From contig NZ_JAUSUW010000006.1 of the NCBI RefSeq assembly GCF_030814435.1, positions 62,001 through 126,000 of the forward strand: 64,000 nt of DNA, in the 5' to 3' direction. Positions 40,230 through 49,030 of the stretch are shown here, one piece after another. Under the pieces are notes generated by a model. The model searched no databases. It was not told the origin of the DNA and worked only from the letters and a program-made list of their open reading frames with translations. The position numbers and the translations under genes were made by a program. The first letter of the stretch is position 1; each line of letters opens with the position of its first letter. This DNA comes from Peteryoungia aggregata LMG 23059. GTDB lineage: Bacteria; Pseudomonadota; Alphaproteobacteria; Rhizobiales; Rhizobiaceae.

Positions 40230-41057
40230 CTATTTCTTCGGGCGGATCTGGAACGTGTGTTCCTGACCGGGGAAGACGCGCTCCTTCACCTCGGATGCAT
40301 AATCGCTGGCGGCCTTGTCGATGACCTCGGCCAATTCGCTGTAATGCTTGACGAAGCGCGGTTTGAACTCGTTGAACAGGCCGAGCATGTCGTCGGAGAC
40401 CAGGATCTGGCCATCGCAGGCCGGCGAGGCGCCGATGCCGATGGTGGCGGCTCTGACATTGGCCGAGATTTCCCGTGCCAAGGGCTCGACGGTGCCCTCG
40501 ATGACCATGGCAAAGGCGCCGGCCTCGTCGATCGCCTTGGCGTCGCGGCGGATCTTGTCCTGCTCGGCTTCACTGTGGCCCTTGGAGCGGTAACCGCCCG
40601 ACGTATTCACCTGTTGCGGCATCAGGCCGATATGGCCGAAGACCGGCACGCCGCGGGTGACCAGGAACTCCACGGTTTCGGCCATTTCGGCGCCACCCTC
40701 GAGCTTCACGCCGTCGCAGCCGGTTTCCTTCATCAGCCGAACAGCGTTGCGGAAGGCCTGCTCCTTGCTCTCCTGATAGGAGCCGAAGGGCAGATCGACG
40801 ATCACGCAGGCGCGTGCGGTGCCACGCATCACGGCCTGACCGTGGGCGATCATCATGTCCATGGTCACGCCGACCGTCGTTTCCAGGCCGTAGAGAACCA
40901 TTCCAAGGCTGTCGCCGACCAGAAGCAGGTCACAATGGCGGTCGAGGATCCGGGCGATGGGCGTCGTGTAGGCGGTCAGGGAAACGACCGGGCGGTTGCC
41001 CTTCAGTGCCGTGATGTCGGCGGGCGTCAGGCGCTTCTGGCGGGGTGGTGTGCTCAT
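40230..41057 (-). CDS. panB: PanB, 3-methyl-2-oxobutanoate hydroxymethyltransferase
   Basis: First committed enzyme of pantothenate synthesis, making ketopantoate from alpha-ketoisovalerate and methylene-tetrahydrofolate. The 275-residue protein has [13 protein letters not shown] (metal-binding Asp), [22 protein letters not shown] and [10 protein letters not shown], all hallmark PanB motifs. The ATG at 41057 lies 1 bp from the panC stop, so panC and panB form a tight operon. An upstream in-frame extension overlaps panC and is rejected. Confidence 0.97.
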   Translation of the reverse strand: MSTPPRQKRLTPADITALKGNRPVVSLTAYTTPIARILDRHCDLLLVGDSLGMVLYGLETTVGVTMDMMIAHGQAVMRGTARACVIVDLPFGSYQESKEQAFRNAVRLMKETGCDGVKLEGGAEMAETVEFLVTRGVPVFGHIGLMPQQVNTSGGYRSKGHSEAEQDKIRRDAKAIDEAGAFAMVIEGTVEPLAREISANVRAATIGIGASPACDGQILVSDDMLGLFNEFKPRFVKHYSELAEVIDKAASDYASEVKERVFPGQEHTFQIRPKK

Positions 41058-41058
41058 G

Positions 41059-41931
41059 TCAGGCGGCCTCCATGCCGGTGGCGGCCGCTTGGCCGATGAT
41101 GCGGTTGTCGAGAAGCTTCGTCTTGCCGAAGCGGACATACAGAAGAACGAGGGCGGTGTCCTTCACCATATCGATCCGCTCGAGTGTTCGCGGGTCGCGG
41201 ATGGCCACGACCTCCGGCTCGGCAAGCGGTTCGGTGCGGACGAATTCCAGAAGCCTTGTTTCCAGCGTCGCAACGTCCCTGATGCCGGTCCGCAGCAGGC
41301 GCTCGGCCTCGGCCAGGGTCTTCGGCACGATAACGGCGGCGGTGCGTTCGGCAGTCGAGAGATAGACATTGCGCGACGAGCAGGCGAGGCCATCGGCCTC
41401 GCGCACCGTTGCAACCGGGACGATGCGCACCGGTTGCGCCAGATCCTCGACCATCTTCCTGATGATCGTGACCTGCTGGTAGTCCTTCTCGCCGAAATAG
41501 GCGTTGTCGGGTTGCACGATGTTGAAGAGCTTGGTGACGACTGTGGCGACACCGGCGAAGTGGCCCGGCCGGGCTTCACCTTCGAGTTCGGATCCGAGCC
41601 TCGGAAGGTCCACCACCGTCTGCATAGGTTCCGGATACATGTCCTCAACGTCCGGTGCGAAGAGGAAATCAACGCCGGCCTCGTCCAGCATGGCGCTGTC
41701 GCGGGCGAGGTCGCGGGGGTATTTCTCCAGGTCCTCGTTCTTGCCGAACTGCAGCGGGTTGACGAAGATCGAGACCACGGTGACGTCGTTTTCAGACTTG
41801 GCACGGCCGACCAGGCTCAGGTGCCCCTGGTGGAGGTAACCCATGGTTGGCACGAAGCCGATGGTCTGGCCGGCACGGCGGCGAGGCAAGAGCTTCTGTC
41901 GCAAAGCGGCGATCGTGGTGACGACTTCCAT
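41059..41931 (-). CDS. panC: PanC, pantothenate synthetase
   Basis: ATP-dependent ligase joining pantoate and beta-alanine. The 290-residue product has the nucleotidyltransferase HxGH motif in [25 protein letters not shown] [26 protein letters not shown] and [10 protein letters not shown] are also present and cover the substrate sites. It is upstream of panB on the minus strand with the stop and the next start 1 bp apart. Confidence 0.97.
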   Translation of the reverse strand: MEVVTTIAALRQKLLPRRRAGQTIGFVPTMGYLHQGHLSLVGRAKSENDVTVVSIFVNPLQFGKNEDLEKYPRDLARDSAMLDEAGVDFLFAPDVEDMYPEPMQTVVDLPRLGSELEGEARPGHFAGVATVVTKLFNIVQPDNAYFGEKDYQQVTIIRKMVEDLAQPVRIVPVATVREADGLACSSRNVYLSTAERTAAVIVPKTLAEAERLLRTGIRDVATLETRLLEFVRTEPLAEPEVVAIRDPRTLERIDMVKDTALVLLYVRFGKTKLLDNRIIGQAAATGMEAA

Positions 41932-42020
41932 GACCGGCGTCCTTCCTGTCTTGTCGTTGGCTCGGCTCTAGCGCTTGCCGCCAAAAAAGGCAATCGCACG
42001 AATCTGTTGCAGGCCTTTGC

Positions 42021-42647
42021 TCAGAAACCGATTCGCTTGCTGTCCGTGATCTCGACGCCTGCGTCGCGCATCGCAGTGATGGCGTCGTCCACGCCCTTTG
42101 TATCGATGCCTCGGCAGCCGTCGGCAATCAGGCGAACCTTCAGGCCCGGCAGCATGTCAACTGCATCGAGGGCTGAGAACTTCACGCAATAGTCCGTCGC
42201 AAGCCCCATCACGTCGAGTTCCGTCACACTCTTTGTCCTCAGCCAGTCTGCAAGACCCGTGAGCGCCGCCTTGTCGTTGTCACGGAAGGCGGAGTAGCTG
42301 TCGACATCAGGTTTCTCGCCCTTGCGCTGGATGAAGTCGATGCGTGCCGTTTCGAGATCCGGATGGAACTCCGCGTCCAGAGTGCCCTGGACACAGTGAT
42401 CCGGCCACATGACCTGCGGTTGGCCGGACAATTCGCCCATATCGAAGGGGATCTTGCCCGGATGCTGGGAGGCAAAGCTGCCATGGTTGGCGGGGTGCCA
42501 GTCCTGTGACGCGACGATGAGGTCATAGGCGCCGCTTGCCATCAGGCGGTTGGCGACCGGCACGACCGCGTCGCCTTCCGCAACCGGCAGATTGCCGCCG
42601 GGGCAGAAGCCGTTCTGGATGTCGATCAGCAGAAGGGCCTTCGTCAT
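42021..42647 (-). CDS. pncA: PncA-type nicotinamidase
   Basis: Cysteine hydrolase that converts nicotinamide to nicotinate for NAD salvage. The 208-residue protein has the catalytic Asp in LLIDIQNGFCPGG, the metal-site SQDWHPANHGSF, and the nucleophile Cys in GLATDYCVKFSA. Length and motifs fit bacterial PncA; pyrazinamidase activity usually accompanies it. The ATG at 42647 matches the family N-terminus. It stands alone, 89 bp downstream of the panC start on the same strand. Confidence 0.93.
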   Translation of the reverse strand: MTKALLLIDIQNGFCPGGNLPVAEGDAVVPVANRLMASGAYDLIVASQDWHPANHGSFASQHPGKIPFDMGELSGQPQVMWPDHCVQGTLDAEFHPDLETARIDFIQRKGEKPDVDSYSAFRDNDKAALTGLADWLRTKSVTELDVMGLATDYCVKFSALDAVDMLPGLKVRLIADGCRGIDTKGVDDAITAMRDAGVEITDSKRIGF

Positions 42648-43034
42648 GGTCGCGCTCCATTTCTTGTGCGGCGCAAGATGGCAATCGCGAGCCTTGTGAT
42701 CAAGTGCAATCGGGAGATTTCCTCGCTGCTCCGCAGATGGAACACCTGTGCTGCCGCCATGTGCGACTCGCTTCATCGCTCGGGCGGTTGGCGGTGACGC
42801 ATCGATCGGGAAGCAAGCCCAATTGATACTGCCGCGATGGTCGTGATGGACAAAGGGCAGGCCGCATCGGCTGGGGGATGAACTTTCCGCCGGCAGTTCA
42901 TATGCGGGAAACTGCCCGGGAACCTGCCTGGGACAGGCTCACTTTTGGCACACTTCGGCGTGTCCGGCATTGCTGCGAAACGGAACGTTAACCATGTGAT
43001 TCTAAACACATGCCGTAACGTGAGGATGTTTCGC
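42648..43034. other. 387-bp gap between pncA and the DUF6074 gene
   Basis: Divergent promoter region with no credible gene. The only notable structure is an imperfect dyad at 42986-43020 just ahead of the DUF6074 gene. Nothing else was recognised in the rest. Confidence 0.5.
42986..43020 (+). promoter_or_regulatory. Imperfect dyad with TTAACCAT upstream of the DUF6074 gene
   Basis: ATGTG (42994-42998) and CACAT (43007-43011) form an inner dyad. Outer arms CGTTA (42986-42990) and CGTAACG (43014-43020) extend it imperfectly. TTAACCAT at 42988-42995 resembles a half-site attributed to CtrA in Sinorhizobium (from memory). The dyad ends 14 bp before the start codon, so it could act on RNA or DNA. 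Confidence 0.3.
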
Positions 43035-43313
43035 ATGAGTAGCCAAGCCATGAACGGCCAGAACAACCCGACCATCGCCTTCTTTCCACTCGCGAACCGT
43101 AGGGATCTGGTGCGCCGTTCCGCGATCGAACTTGATCGCCTGAATGGCTACGCGGCCACGGAGTTCTGGAAGACGACGTGCCGTGGGCTTGGCAACGAAT
43201 TGCTCGCGCTCGGTTGCCCGGAAGAGGACATGCGCGCCGAGATCATGGATTTTCAGGCTGCCGTGCAGATAGAGCTCATGTGGCTGCACCGCGAGGAAGC
43301 CGCGCGGGGCTGA
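43035..43313 (+). CDS. DUF6074-like small rhizobial protein
   Basis: 92 residues with the pattern IAFFPLANRRDLVRRSAIEL, then FWKTTCRGLGNELLALG and a C-terminal helix ending EIMDFQAAVQIELMWL. I recall this as the DUF6074 family restricted to Rhizobiales; function unknown. The ATG at 43035 has GAGGA eight bases upstream. The frame extends 30 codons further upstream without support. Its stop is 1 bp from the convergent glycosyltransferase stop. Confidence 0.7.
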   Translation: MSSQAMNGQNNPTIAFFPLANRRDLVRRSAIELDRLNGYAATEFWKTTCRGLGNELLALGCPEEDMRAEIMDFQAAVQIELMWLHREEAARG

Positions 43314-43314
43314 A

Positions 43315-44064
43315 CTATCGGGCCGACTTCAGCTTGTGCCGCATCAGCGTGATGCCGCGTGCGACAAAGCGCGTAACTTCCAGATATGTCCGATAGGGCA
43401 GAACGGTCAGATAGCGCCAGCGTGAGAGCTTGTATTCCTTGATGTTGGCCTGAATTTGGGTCGGGTGCTCCGATCGCTGGCTTGCAACAAGAGGGTGGAC
43501 GAAAGCCGCGCGCAAGCCGTCGAGATATTCCAGGTCGAAAGCGATGTCGTAGGCGAGTTTCATCGGCAGAAGCCGCTCCACGATCCAGGTTGCTGCTTTG
43601 CGGTTGACGATATAGGCGCCAGCCCCTTTTTCCCGTGTCAGGGCTATTGCGAGGCTTCGTCCGGACTTCAACTGTCGGAACGCAAATTTTTTTCCGTCGT
43701 TGACGGTGGTCAGCCGCAGGACATCCCAATCGTTGCGATGACAGCTGGCGAGATCGACGGTTTCGAGGAAATCCGGCTCGAAGGAGACGTCGTCTTCCAG
43801 TATCAACGCGATGTCTGCATCGCTGGCGAGAAACTGTCGTGCACATTCGACATGGCTCAGGTAGCAGCCGATTTCGGCCGGCGTGGTGCGCCGTCCGTGC
43901 AACAACCTGTAGCTCTTTTCGCTGAAATCCGGTGTCGGAAACGTGAGCTTTCGACCCTCCACCCCCGGAACACGCTGGAAGTCCAGGTCGGCGTGACCTG
44001 CCTTGCGCTCCATCGCGGCAAGACGGTCGGTCGCACCATCCATGTTGATCAGGTAGACCGCCAT
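43315..44064 (-). CDS. Family 25 glycosyltransferase (LPS-type)
   Basis: About 249 residues. The N-terminal MAVYLINMDGATDRLAAMER and the ALILEDDVSFEPDFLE motif with its Asp pair are typical of GT25 galactosyl/glucosyltransferases that modify lipopolysaccharide. TPAEIGCYLSHVECARQFL is another family stretch. It probably adds a sugar to the LPS core or O-antigen on the cytoplasmic face, but donor and acceptor are unknown. The start is uncertain: ATG 44064 fits the family but lacks a good ribosome binding site, and ATG 44136 would add 24 residues. Confidence 0.85.
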   Translation of the reverse strand: MAVYLINMDGATDRLAAMERKAGHADLDFQRVPGVEGRKLTFPTPDFSEKSYRLLHGRRTTPAEIGCYLSHVECARQFLASDADIALILEDDVSFEPDFLETVDLASCHRNDWDVLRLTTVNDGKKFAFRQLKSGRSLAIALTREKGAGAYIVNRKAATWIVERLLPMKLAYDIAFDLEYLDGLRAAFVHPLVASQRSEHPTQIQANIKEYKLSRWRYLTVLPYRTYLEVTRFVARGITLMRHKLKSAR

Positions 44065-44418
44065 GGATAAGCGGCTTTCAGGCAGGAACTGCAAGTCGTG
44101 CTCCGCGGGAGAGGCCCTGTCGGGCCGTGAAGTCATAGGCCCGGCAGTCATAGCAATCCCCGCTTGGGCGTCAACTGAGTGCGCTCAACTGCCTGGGTCG
44201 AGAAACCCGCCCCGGATGTTCCACCGCATTCAATCTGCGATCCAAAACCTGTCACTTTGATCACCTCTTCGGCATCCGCAAGGTGCTCAAGGTGCGACTG
44301 TTCTCCACCTTTTCGCAATTTTGGTTGTTGGCAATGCCGACGATACGCTTGTCCATGGCCCGCGACGTCCCTAGAACTGCGGTTTCCGGCAGATATTCAA
44401 CTCAACAGCGGCAAAGCC

Positions 44419-45018
44419 TTGGCCAAACTTCATTTCATCTATGCCACCATGAATGCTGGCAAATCGACGCTTCTTCTGCAGGCTGCCTACAATTACCGCG
44501 AACGCGGCATGCGGGTCGCAACGCTGATCAGCGCTTTGGACAACCGCGTCGGCAAAGGCTTCATCGGGTCACGGATCGGGCTCAGGGCCGAGGCTGACAT
44601 CTTCGGTGCGCAGGACGACCTCTTTGCCGCGATCAAAGCCGATCACGAGACATCGCCGCTCTCCTGCGTCTTCATCGACGAGGCGCAGTTCATGACGACG
44701 GACCAGGTCTGGCAACTGGCGCGGATCGTCGACATGCTCGACATCCCGGTCATGGCCTATGGGCTGAGAACAGATTTTCGCGGCGAGCTCTTCCCCGGTT
44801 CCAAGGCGTTGCTCGCCATCGCCGACGAACTCACCGAGGCACGCTCGATCTGTCATTGTGGCCGCAAGGCGACCATGGTGGTGCGCATGGGCGAAGACGG
44901 CAAGGCGCAGAAGGACGGCGCTCAGGTGCTTATCGGTGGAAACGAGACCTATACCTCGCTTTGCCGGCGTCACTGGCAGCGCGCCTTTGCTGCGGAAGAG
45001 GTTTACTCAGCGGCCTGA
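44419..45018 (+). CDS. tdk: Tdk, thymidine kinase
   Basis: Phosphorylates thymidine in nucleotide salvage. The family N-terminus AKLHFIYATMNAGKSTLLLQ contains the P-loop. The Walker B-like CVFIDEAQFM, the lasso-loop region and a zinc site with CHCGRKAT and SLCRRHW complete a 199-residue type II thymidine kinase. The start must be the TTG at 44419: the frame continues upstream for 80 codons but with no similarity, and no ATG is placed better. The ribosome binding site is weak, so expression may be low. Confidence 0.93.
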   Translation: MAKLHFIYATMNAGKSTLLLQAAYNYRERGMRVATLISALDNRVGKGFIGSRIGLRAEADIFGAQDDLFAAIKADHETSPLSCVFIDEAQFMTTDQVWQLARIVDMLDIPVMAYGLRTDFRGELFPGSKALLAIADELTEARSICHCGRKATMVVRMGEDGKAQKDGAQVLIGGNETYTSLCRRHWQRAFAAEEVYSAA

Positions 45019-45026
45019 GGATCATT

Positions 45027-45051
45027 CAGGGGCGCCAGACGGCGCCACCTG
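45027..45051. terminator. Shared hairpin between tdk and the uvrD-type helicase gene
   Basis: CAGGGGCGCC pairs with GGCGCC-A-CCTG around AGAC (one bulged A). It lies in the 50-bp gap between the two convergent stops and is followed on the + strand by TTCTTCG. Likely bidirectional transcription end. Confidence 0.5.
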
Positions 45052-45068
45052 TTCTTCGATCTTGGTGT

Positions 45069-47546
45069 TCACGCCAGCTCGACAAATCCGTCCAGCACCC
45101 GTTTCTGTCCGGCGCGATCGAAGTCGATCGTCAGTTTGTTGCCCTCGATCGCAGAAACATTGCCGTTACCGAACTTGATGTGGAAGACGCGATCGCCCAC
45201 CGAGAAGCGGGATGGTTCCGACGTCTTGGACTTGGCGACCAGTTCCCCGTCGATGGTCTTGGCGCGCGGGCCGCTTTCGCCGTAACCGATGCGCTCCACC
45301 GCATGGCCTGAGCGGTTGCCCCAGTTGTCGCGCGTGGCATCGGTCTTGTTGGCCTGGGCGCGCTTCCAGCCCGGTGTCGAATAGCTGTTCTGAAAGGGTT
45401 CCTGCTTGTCGAAGCGCGACTGGCCGTAGGGGTTGCGACCGTAACCGCCAAAGCTGCCAGAGGTTTCATCATATTCTGCGTGTGCAGAAGGTAGCTCTTC
45501 AAGGAAACGCGACGGTTGCGTCGATTGCCAGAGGCCGTGAATCCGGCGATTCTCGACAAACCAGATATGGCATCGACGTTTGGCACGCGTGATGCCGACA
45601 TAGGCGAGACGGCGCTCTTCTTCGAGGCCGGCACGACCGCCTTCGTCGAGAGCACGCTGGTGAGGGAACAGACCTTCCTCCCAGCCGGGCAGGAAAACGG
45701 TTTCGAATTCCAGACCTTTGGCCGAGTGCAATGTCATGATGGATACGGCATCCATATCGGCGTTTTGCTCGGCATCCATGACCAATGCTACGCGCTCTAA
45801 ATAGGCACGCATGCTTTCCTCTTGGTCCATTGAACGAATGAGTTCCTTAAGATTGTCCAATCGTCCCTGAGCTTCCGCTGACTTGTCGTTCTGCCACATG
45901 GCCGTGTAGCCGCTCTCGTCGAGGATCTGCTCGGCGAGTTCGGTGTGCGGTGTGTTTTCGAGAAGAGACTGCCAACGGCGAAAGTCGGCGACCACGTCAA
46001 AGAGCGCCTTGCGGGCCTTGGGCTTCAACTCGTCCGTGTCGATGATGTCGGCCGCTGCCGCAAGCATCGGGATGTTGCGGGCGCGGGCATAGTCATGCAG
46101 GTTTCGGATTGTCGTGTCGCCGAGGCCTCGCTTCGGCGTATTGACGATGCGCTCGAAGGCAAGGTCGTCGGCTGGCTGGCAGACCAGGCGGAAGTAGGCC
46201 ATGGCATCGCGGATTTCGAGGCGCTCGTAGAAGCGCGGGCCACCGATGACGCGGTAGTTGAGACCGAGCGTCACGAAGCGGTCTTCGAATTCGCGCATCT
46301 GGAAGGAAGCGCGCACCAGGATCGCCATATTGTTAAGCGGATGCTGCTGGCGCTGGAGCTGTTCAATTTCCTCGCCGACGGCACGGGCTTCCTCTTCCGA
46401 ATCCCATGCCTTGTGTACCACGACTTTACCGTCGTTCGGATCGACTCGGTCGGTGAACAGCGTCTTGCCAAGCCGACCTTCATTGTGGGCGATCAGGTGG
46501 CCGGCGGTACCCAGGATATGTTCGGTGGAGCGATAATTGCGCTCGAGCTTGATCACCTTGGCGCCCGGAAAGTCCTTCTCGAAGCGCAGGATGTTATCGA
46601 CTTCGGCGCCGCGCCAGCCATAGATCGACTGATCGTCGTCACCGACGCAGCAGACATTCTGCGGCACGCCCGGAGGGCGCTGGGCAAGCAGCCTGAGCCA
46701 CATGTACTGGGCCGTGTTGGTGTCCTGATACTCGTCGACCAGAACGTATTTGAAGCGCTGGTGGTATTCCTTGAGAACGTCCGGGTTCGCCTTGAACATC
46801 CGGATCGGATGCAGCAGCAAGTCGCCGAAATCACAGGCATTCAAGGTCTTGAGGCGGGCCTGATAGGCGGCATAGAGTTCGCGGCCCTTGCCATTGGCAA
46901 AGGCGCGGGCATCTCCCTCGGGGATCTGTGCGGGGTCGAGGCCCTTGTTCTTCCAGCCGTCGATCATCTGGGCGAACTGCTTTGCCGGCCAGCGCTTGTC
47001 GTCGAGGCCTTCGGCCTGGATGATCTGCTTGATCAGCCGCACGACATCGTCGGTGTCGAGAATGGTGAAATCGGAGGAGAGGCCGACGAGCTCGGCGTGC
47101 CGACGCAGCAGCTTAACGCCGATCGAGTGGAAGGTGCCGAGCCAGGGCATGCCTTCGACGGCGCCGCCAACGAGATGGCCGATACGCTCCTTCATCTCGC
47201 GGGCGGCCTTGTTGGTAAAGGTCGCCGCGAGGATCTGGCTGGGAAAGGCACGACTGGTCGCGAGGATATGGGCGATGCGGGTCGTGAGCACGCGGGTCTT
47301 GCCGGTGCCTGCACCCGCGAGAACGAGCACGGGGCCATCGACGGTTTCGACCGCCTCGCGCTGCTCGGGATTGAGGCCGGAGAGGTAGTCGGGCGCACGG
47401 GCCTGGTCGCGGGCTGCCATGGCGCGGGCCGCAATGCCGAGGCCGCCGCCCGCAGGTGCGCCTGCACTCGGGGCAGCGGGCGTAGCCGGCTTGCGCGGCG
47501 CAGGCTCTTCATCGAAGAAGGGTATGTCGTCGAAACCGTTACTCAT
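45069..47546 (-). CDS. uvrD: UvrD/PcrA-type superfamily 1 DNA helicase
   Basis: 3'-5' DNA helicase of nucleotide excision and mismatch repair. The 825-residue protein starts with a 60-residue Pro/Ala-rich low-complexity leader. SF1 motifs follow: LNPEQREAV (Q), LAGAGTGKTRVLTTR (I), TFTNKAAREM (Ia), VDEYQDTN (II), GDDDQSIYGWRGA (III), LERNYRST (IV), MTLHSAKGLEF (V) and YVGITRAKR (VI). The C-terminus contains a PcrA/UvrD-type Tudor-like region (GDRVFHIKFGNGNV). The start ATG 47546 is selected because upstream residues are not family-like. A candidate LexA box lies 44 bp upstream. Confidence 0.93.
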   Translation of the reverse strand: MSNGFDDIPFFDEEPAPRKPATPAAPSAGAPAGGGLGIAARAMAARDQARAPDYLSGLNPEQREAVETVDGPVLVLAGAGTGKTRVLTTRIAHILATSRAFPSQILAATFTNKAAREMKERIGHLVGGAVEGMPWLGTFHSIGVKLLRRHAELVGLSSDFTILDTDDVVRLIKQIIQAEGLDDKRWPAKQFAQMIDGWKNKGLDPAQIPEGDARAFANGKGRELYAAYQARLKTLNACDFGDLLLHPIRMFKANPDVLKEYHQRFKYVLVDEYQDTNTAQYMWLRLLAQRPPGVPQNVCCVGDDDQSIYGWRGAEVDNILRFEKDFPGAKVIKLERNYRSTEHILGTAGHLIAHNEGRLGKTLFTDRVDPNDGKVVVHKAWDSEEEARAVGEEIEQLQRQQHPLNNMAILVRASFQMREFEDRFVTLGLNYRVIGGPRFYERLEIRDAMAYFRLVCQPADDLAFERIVNTPKRGLGDTTIRNLHDYARARNIPMLAAAADIIDTDELKPKARKALFDVVADFRRWQSLLENTPHTELAEQILDESGYTAMWQNDKSAEAQGRLDNLKELIRSMDQEESMRAYLERVALVMDAEQNADMDAVSIMTLHSAKGLEFETVFLPGWEEGLFPHQRALDEGGRAGLEEERRLAYVGITRAKRRCHIWFVENRRIHGLWQSTQPSRFLEELPSAHAEYDETSGSFGGYGRNPYGQSRFDKQEPFQNSYSTPGWKRAQANKTDATRDNWGNRSGHAVERIGYGESGPRAKTIDGELVAKSKTSEPSRFSVGDRVFHIKFGNGNVSAIEGNKLTIDFDRAGQKRVLDGFVELA

Positions 47547-47589
47547 GCGGCTCAATGTAGTGATTCGGATTGGAAAGGCCAGTGATGGC

Positions 47590-47604
47590 GTTCTGGTTTC
47601 ATTC
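47590..47604 (-). promoter_or_regulatory. Candidate rhizobial LexA box upstream of the helicase gene
   Basis: On the minus strand the site reads GAAT-N7-GAAC, one base from the alphaproteobacterial SOS consensus GAAC-N7-GAAC. It lies 44 bp upstream of the start codon. Pattern match only. Confidence 0.3.
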
Positions 47605-47757
47605 CACCAATGCCCTTGCACACGGGTTTTTGCGTGAGCCTCAACATGGCACGATGTTCTGTGTGGTTTCGCCCTGCGCAGCCCCAGGTTGACGATCGTC
47701 ATCACGCCGCTGTGAAAACGCGCGAGATTACAATTCGGTAAGCTTGTTCTTCCGGCA

Positions 47758-47785
47758 TTGCCACTTTCTGTTTGTATCCGATACT
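47758..47785 (+). promoter_or_regulatory. Candidate promoter of the RND efflux operon
   Basis: TTGCCA (47758-47763), a 16-base spacer and GATACT (47780-47785) resemble -35 and -10 elements, 33 bp upstream of the adaptor start. Moderately convincing. Confidence 0.35.
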
Positions 47786-47818
47786 AGCTGCTACCCAATT
47801 CAGTTCTCGGAGTTCCAA

Positions 47819-49030
47819 ATGCCTCTCTGGAAGCAAGCCGCCGTCAGTATCCTGCTGCTTTTCATCGGACTGTGCTCCTGGATCTACCTGTCGCCAGGGG
47901 CAGGGCAGACGCTGATTGGCATGGGTGTGCCGCAGGCGCTCGTGGCGCTGGTTTCATCTGGTGAGGCAGAGGGCCCAGGGGGCGGGCAGGCGCCTCAGGG
48001 AAATGCGCGGCAGGCACAGGGCCAAGGTCAAGGTGGCCAGAATCAGGGCGGCCAGAGGCGTGGCAGCCAGGCCATTCTGGTCGCGACGCAGCCGGTCACG
48101 ATCGGCACGGTGAATGATCGTCTCGGCGCCATCGGCGACGGCGAGGCCATCGAGGCGGTGACCGTGATGCCGCAAACATCAGGGATGATCTCGGAGATCC
48201 TGGTCGCCTCCGGACAGTCGGTGAAGAAGGGCGATGTGATTGCCCGCCTCGACCGCGAAGAGCAGCTGATCCTGCGGGACCTCGCTGCCGTCGCGCTGCG
48301 CAGCGCCCGGGAAAAGGCCGAGTCCTACCGTAATCTGCAGAGCTTTTCGCGTCTTGATGTGCTCGATGCGAAGATCGCCGAAGAGCAGGCGCAATTGCAA
48401 CTCACCACGGCGGAACTGAACCTCAAGCGGCGCGATATCGTGGCGCCTATCGATGGCATGATCGGGATCATCGGTGTGAGTGTCGGCGATAATGTCACCA
48501 ACAGCAGCGCCATCGTCTCGCTCGACAATCGGACGCAGTTGCTCATCGACTTCTGGGCACCGGAACGTTTCGCGGTGGCGGTGAAGCCCGGCATGCCCGT
48601 CGAGGCGACGTCCGTTGCGCGTCCGGGCCAGACGTTCTCGGGGGAGGTCGAAGCCGTCGACAACCGCGTGGACGAGGCCAGCCGTACAATCCGGATACGG
48701 GCCAGGATCGACAATCCCGACGACGTGCTGCGGGCGGGCATGTCGTTCAACGTCGTCATGCGGTTCGCAGGAGACCGTTATCCCGCAGTCAATCCGCTGG
48801 CCGTGCAATGGGACGGCGAAGGATCCTTCGTGTGGCAGATCGTCGATGCCAAATCCGTCAAGACCCGTGTCCGCATCATTCAGCGCAACTCCGACCAGAT
48901 CCTGGTCGATGCTCCGCTCAAGGATGGTGATATCGTTGCCGTCGAGGGGCTGCAGCGGGTTCGCGAAGGCGGAGCCGTCGAAGTTGCCGGAGCCGAGAAA
49001 GTCCCGTCCGAGGAGGTCGCCACGCGATGA
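47819..49030 (+). CDS. RND efflux periplasmic adaptor (HlyD/AcrA-like)
   Basis: Periplasmic adaptor that joins an RND pump to an outer-membrane channel. The 403 residues start with a membrane/signal anchor (about 5-30) and a Gly/Gln-rich segment (about 55-85). The lipoyl, alpha-hairpin and beta-barrel domains follow, seen in VMPQTSGMISEILVASGQSV, RRDIVAPIDGMIG and VDNRVDEASRTIRIRARI. GGAG six bases upstream fixes the ATG at 47819. It overlaps the pump gene by 4 bp. No TolC-like gene follows, so a channel encoded elsewhere is needed. Substrate unknown. Confidence 0.92.
   Translation: MPLWKQAAVSILLLFIGLCSWIYLSPGAGQTLIGMGVPQALVALVSSGEAEGPGGGQAPQGNARQAQGQGQGGQNQGGQRRGSQAILVATQPVTIGTVNDRLGAIGDGEAIEAVTVMPQTSGMISEILVASGQSVKKGDVIARLDREEQLILRDLAAVALRSAREKAESYRNLQSFSRLDVLDAKIAEEQAQLQLTTAELNLKRRDIVAPIDGMIGIIGVSVGDNVTNSSAIVSLDNRTQLLIDFWAPERFAVAVKPGMPVEATSVARPGQTFSGEVEAVDNRVDEASRTIRIRARIDNPDDVLRAGMSFNVVMRFAGDRYPAVNPLAVQWDGEGSFVWQIVDAKSVKTRVRIIQRNSDQILVDAPLKDGDIVAVEGLQRVREGGAVEVAGAEKVPSEEVATR

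Noticed and set aside
43456..44070. 204-codon + strand frame opposite the glycosyltransferase
   Set aside because: No motif; the minus strand has the GT25 EDD motif.
45945..47585. 546-codon open frame antisense to the UvrD-type helicase
   Set aside because: Shadow of the helicase gene; no ribosome binding site or domain.
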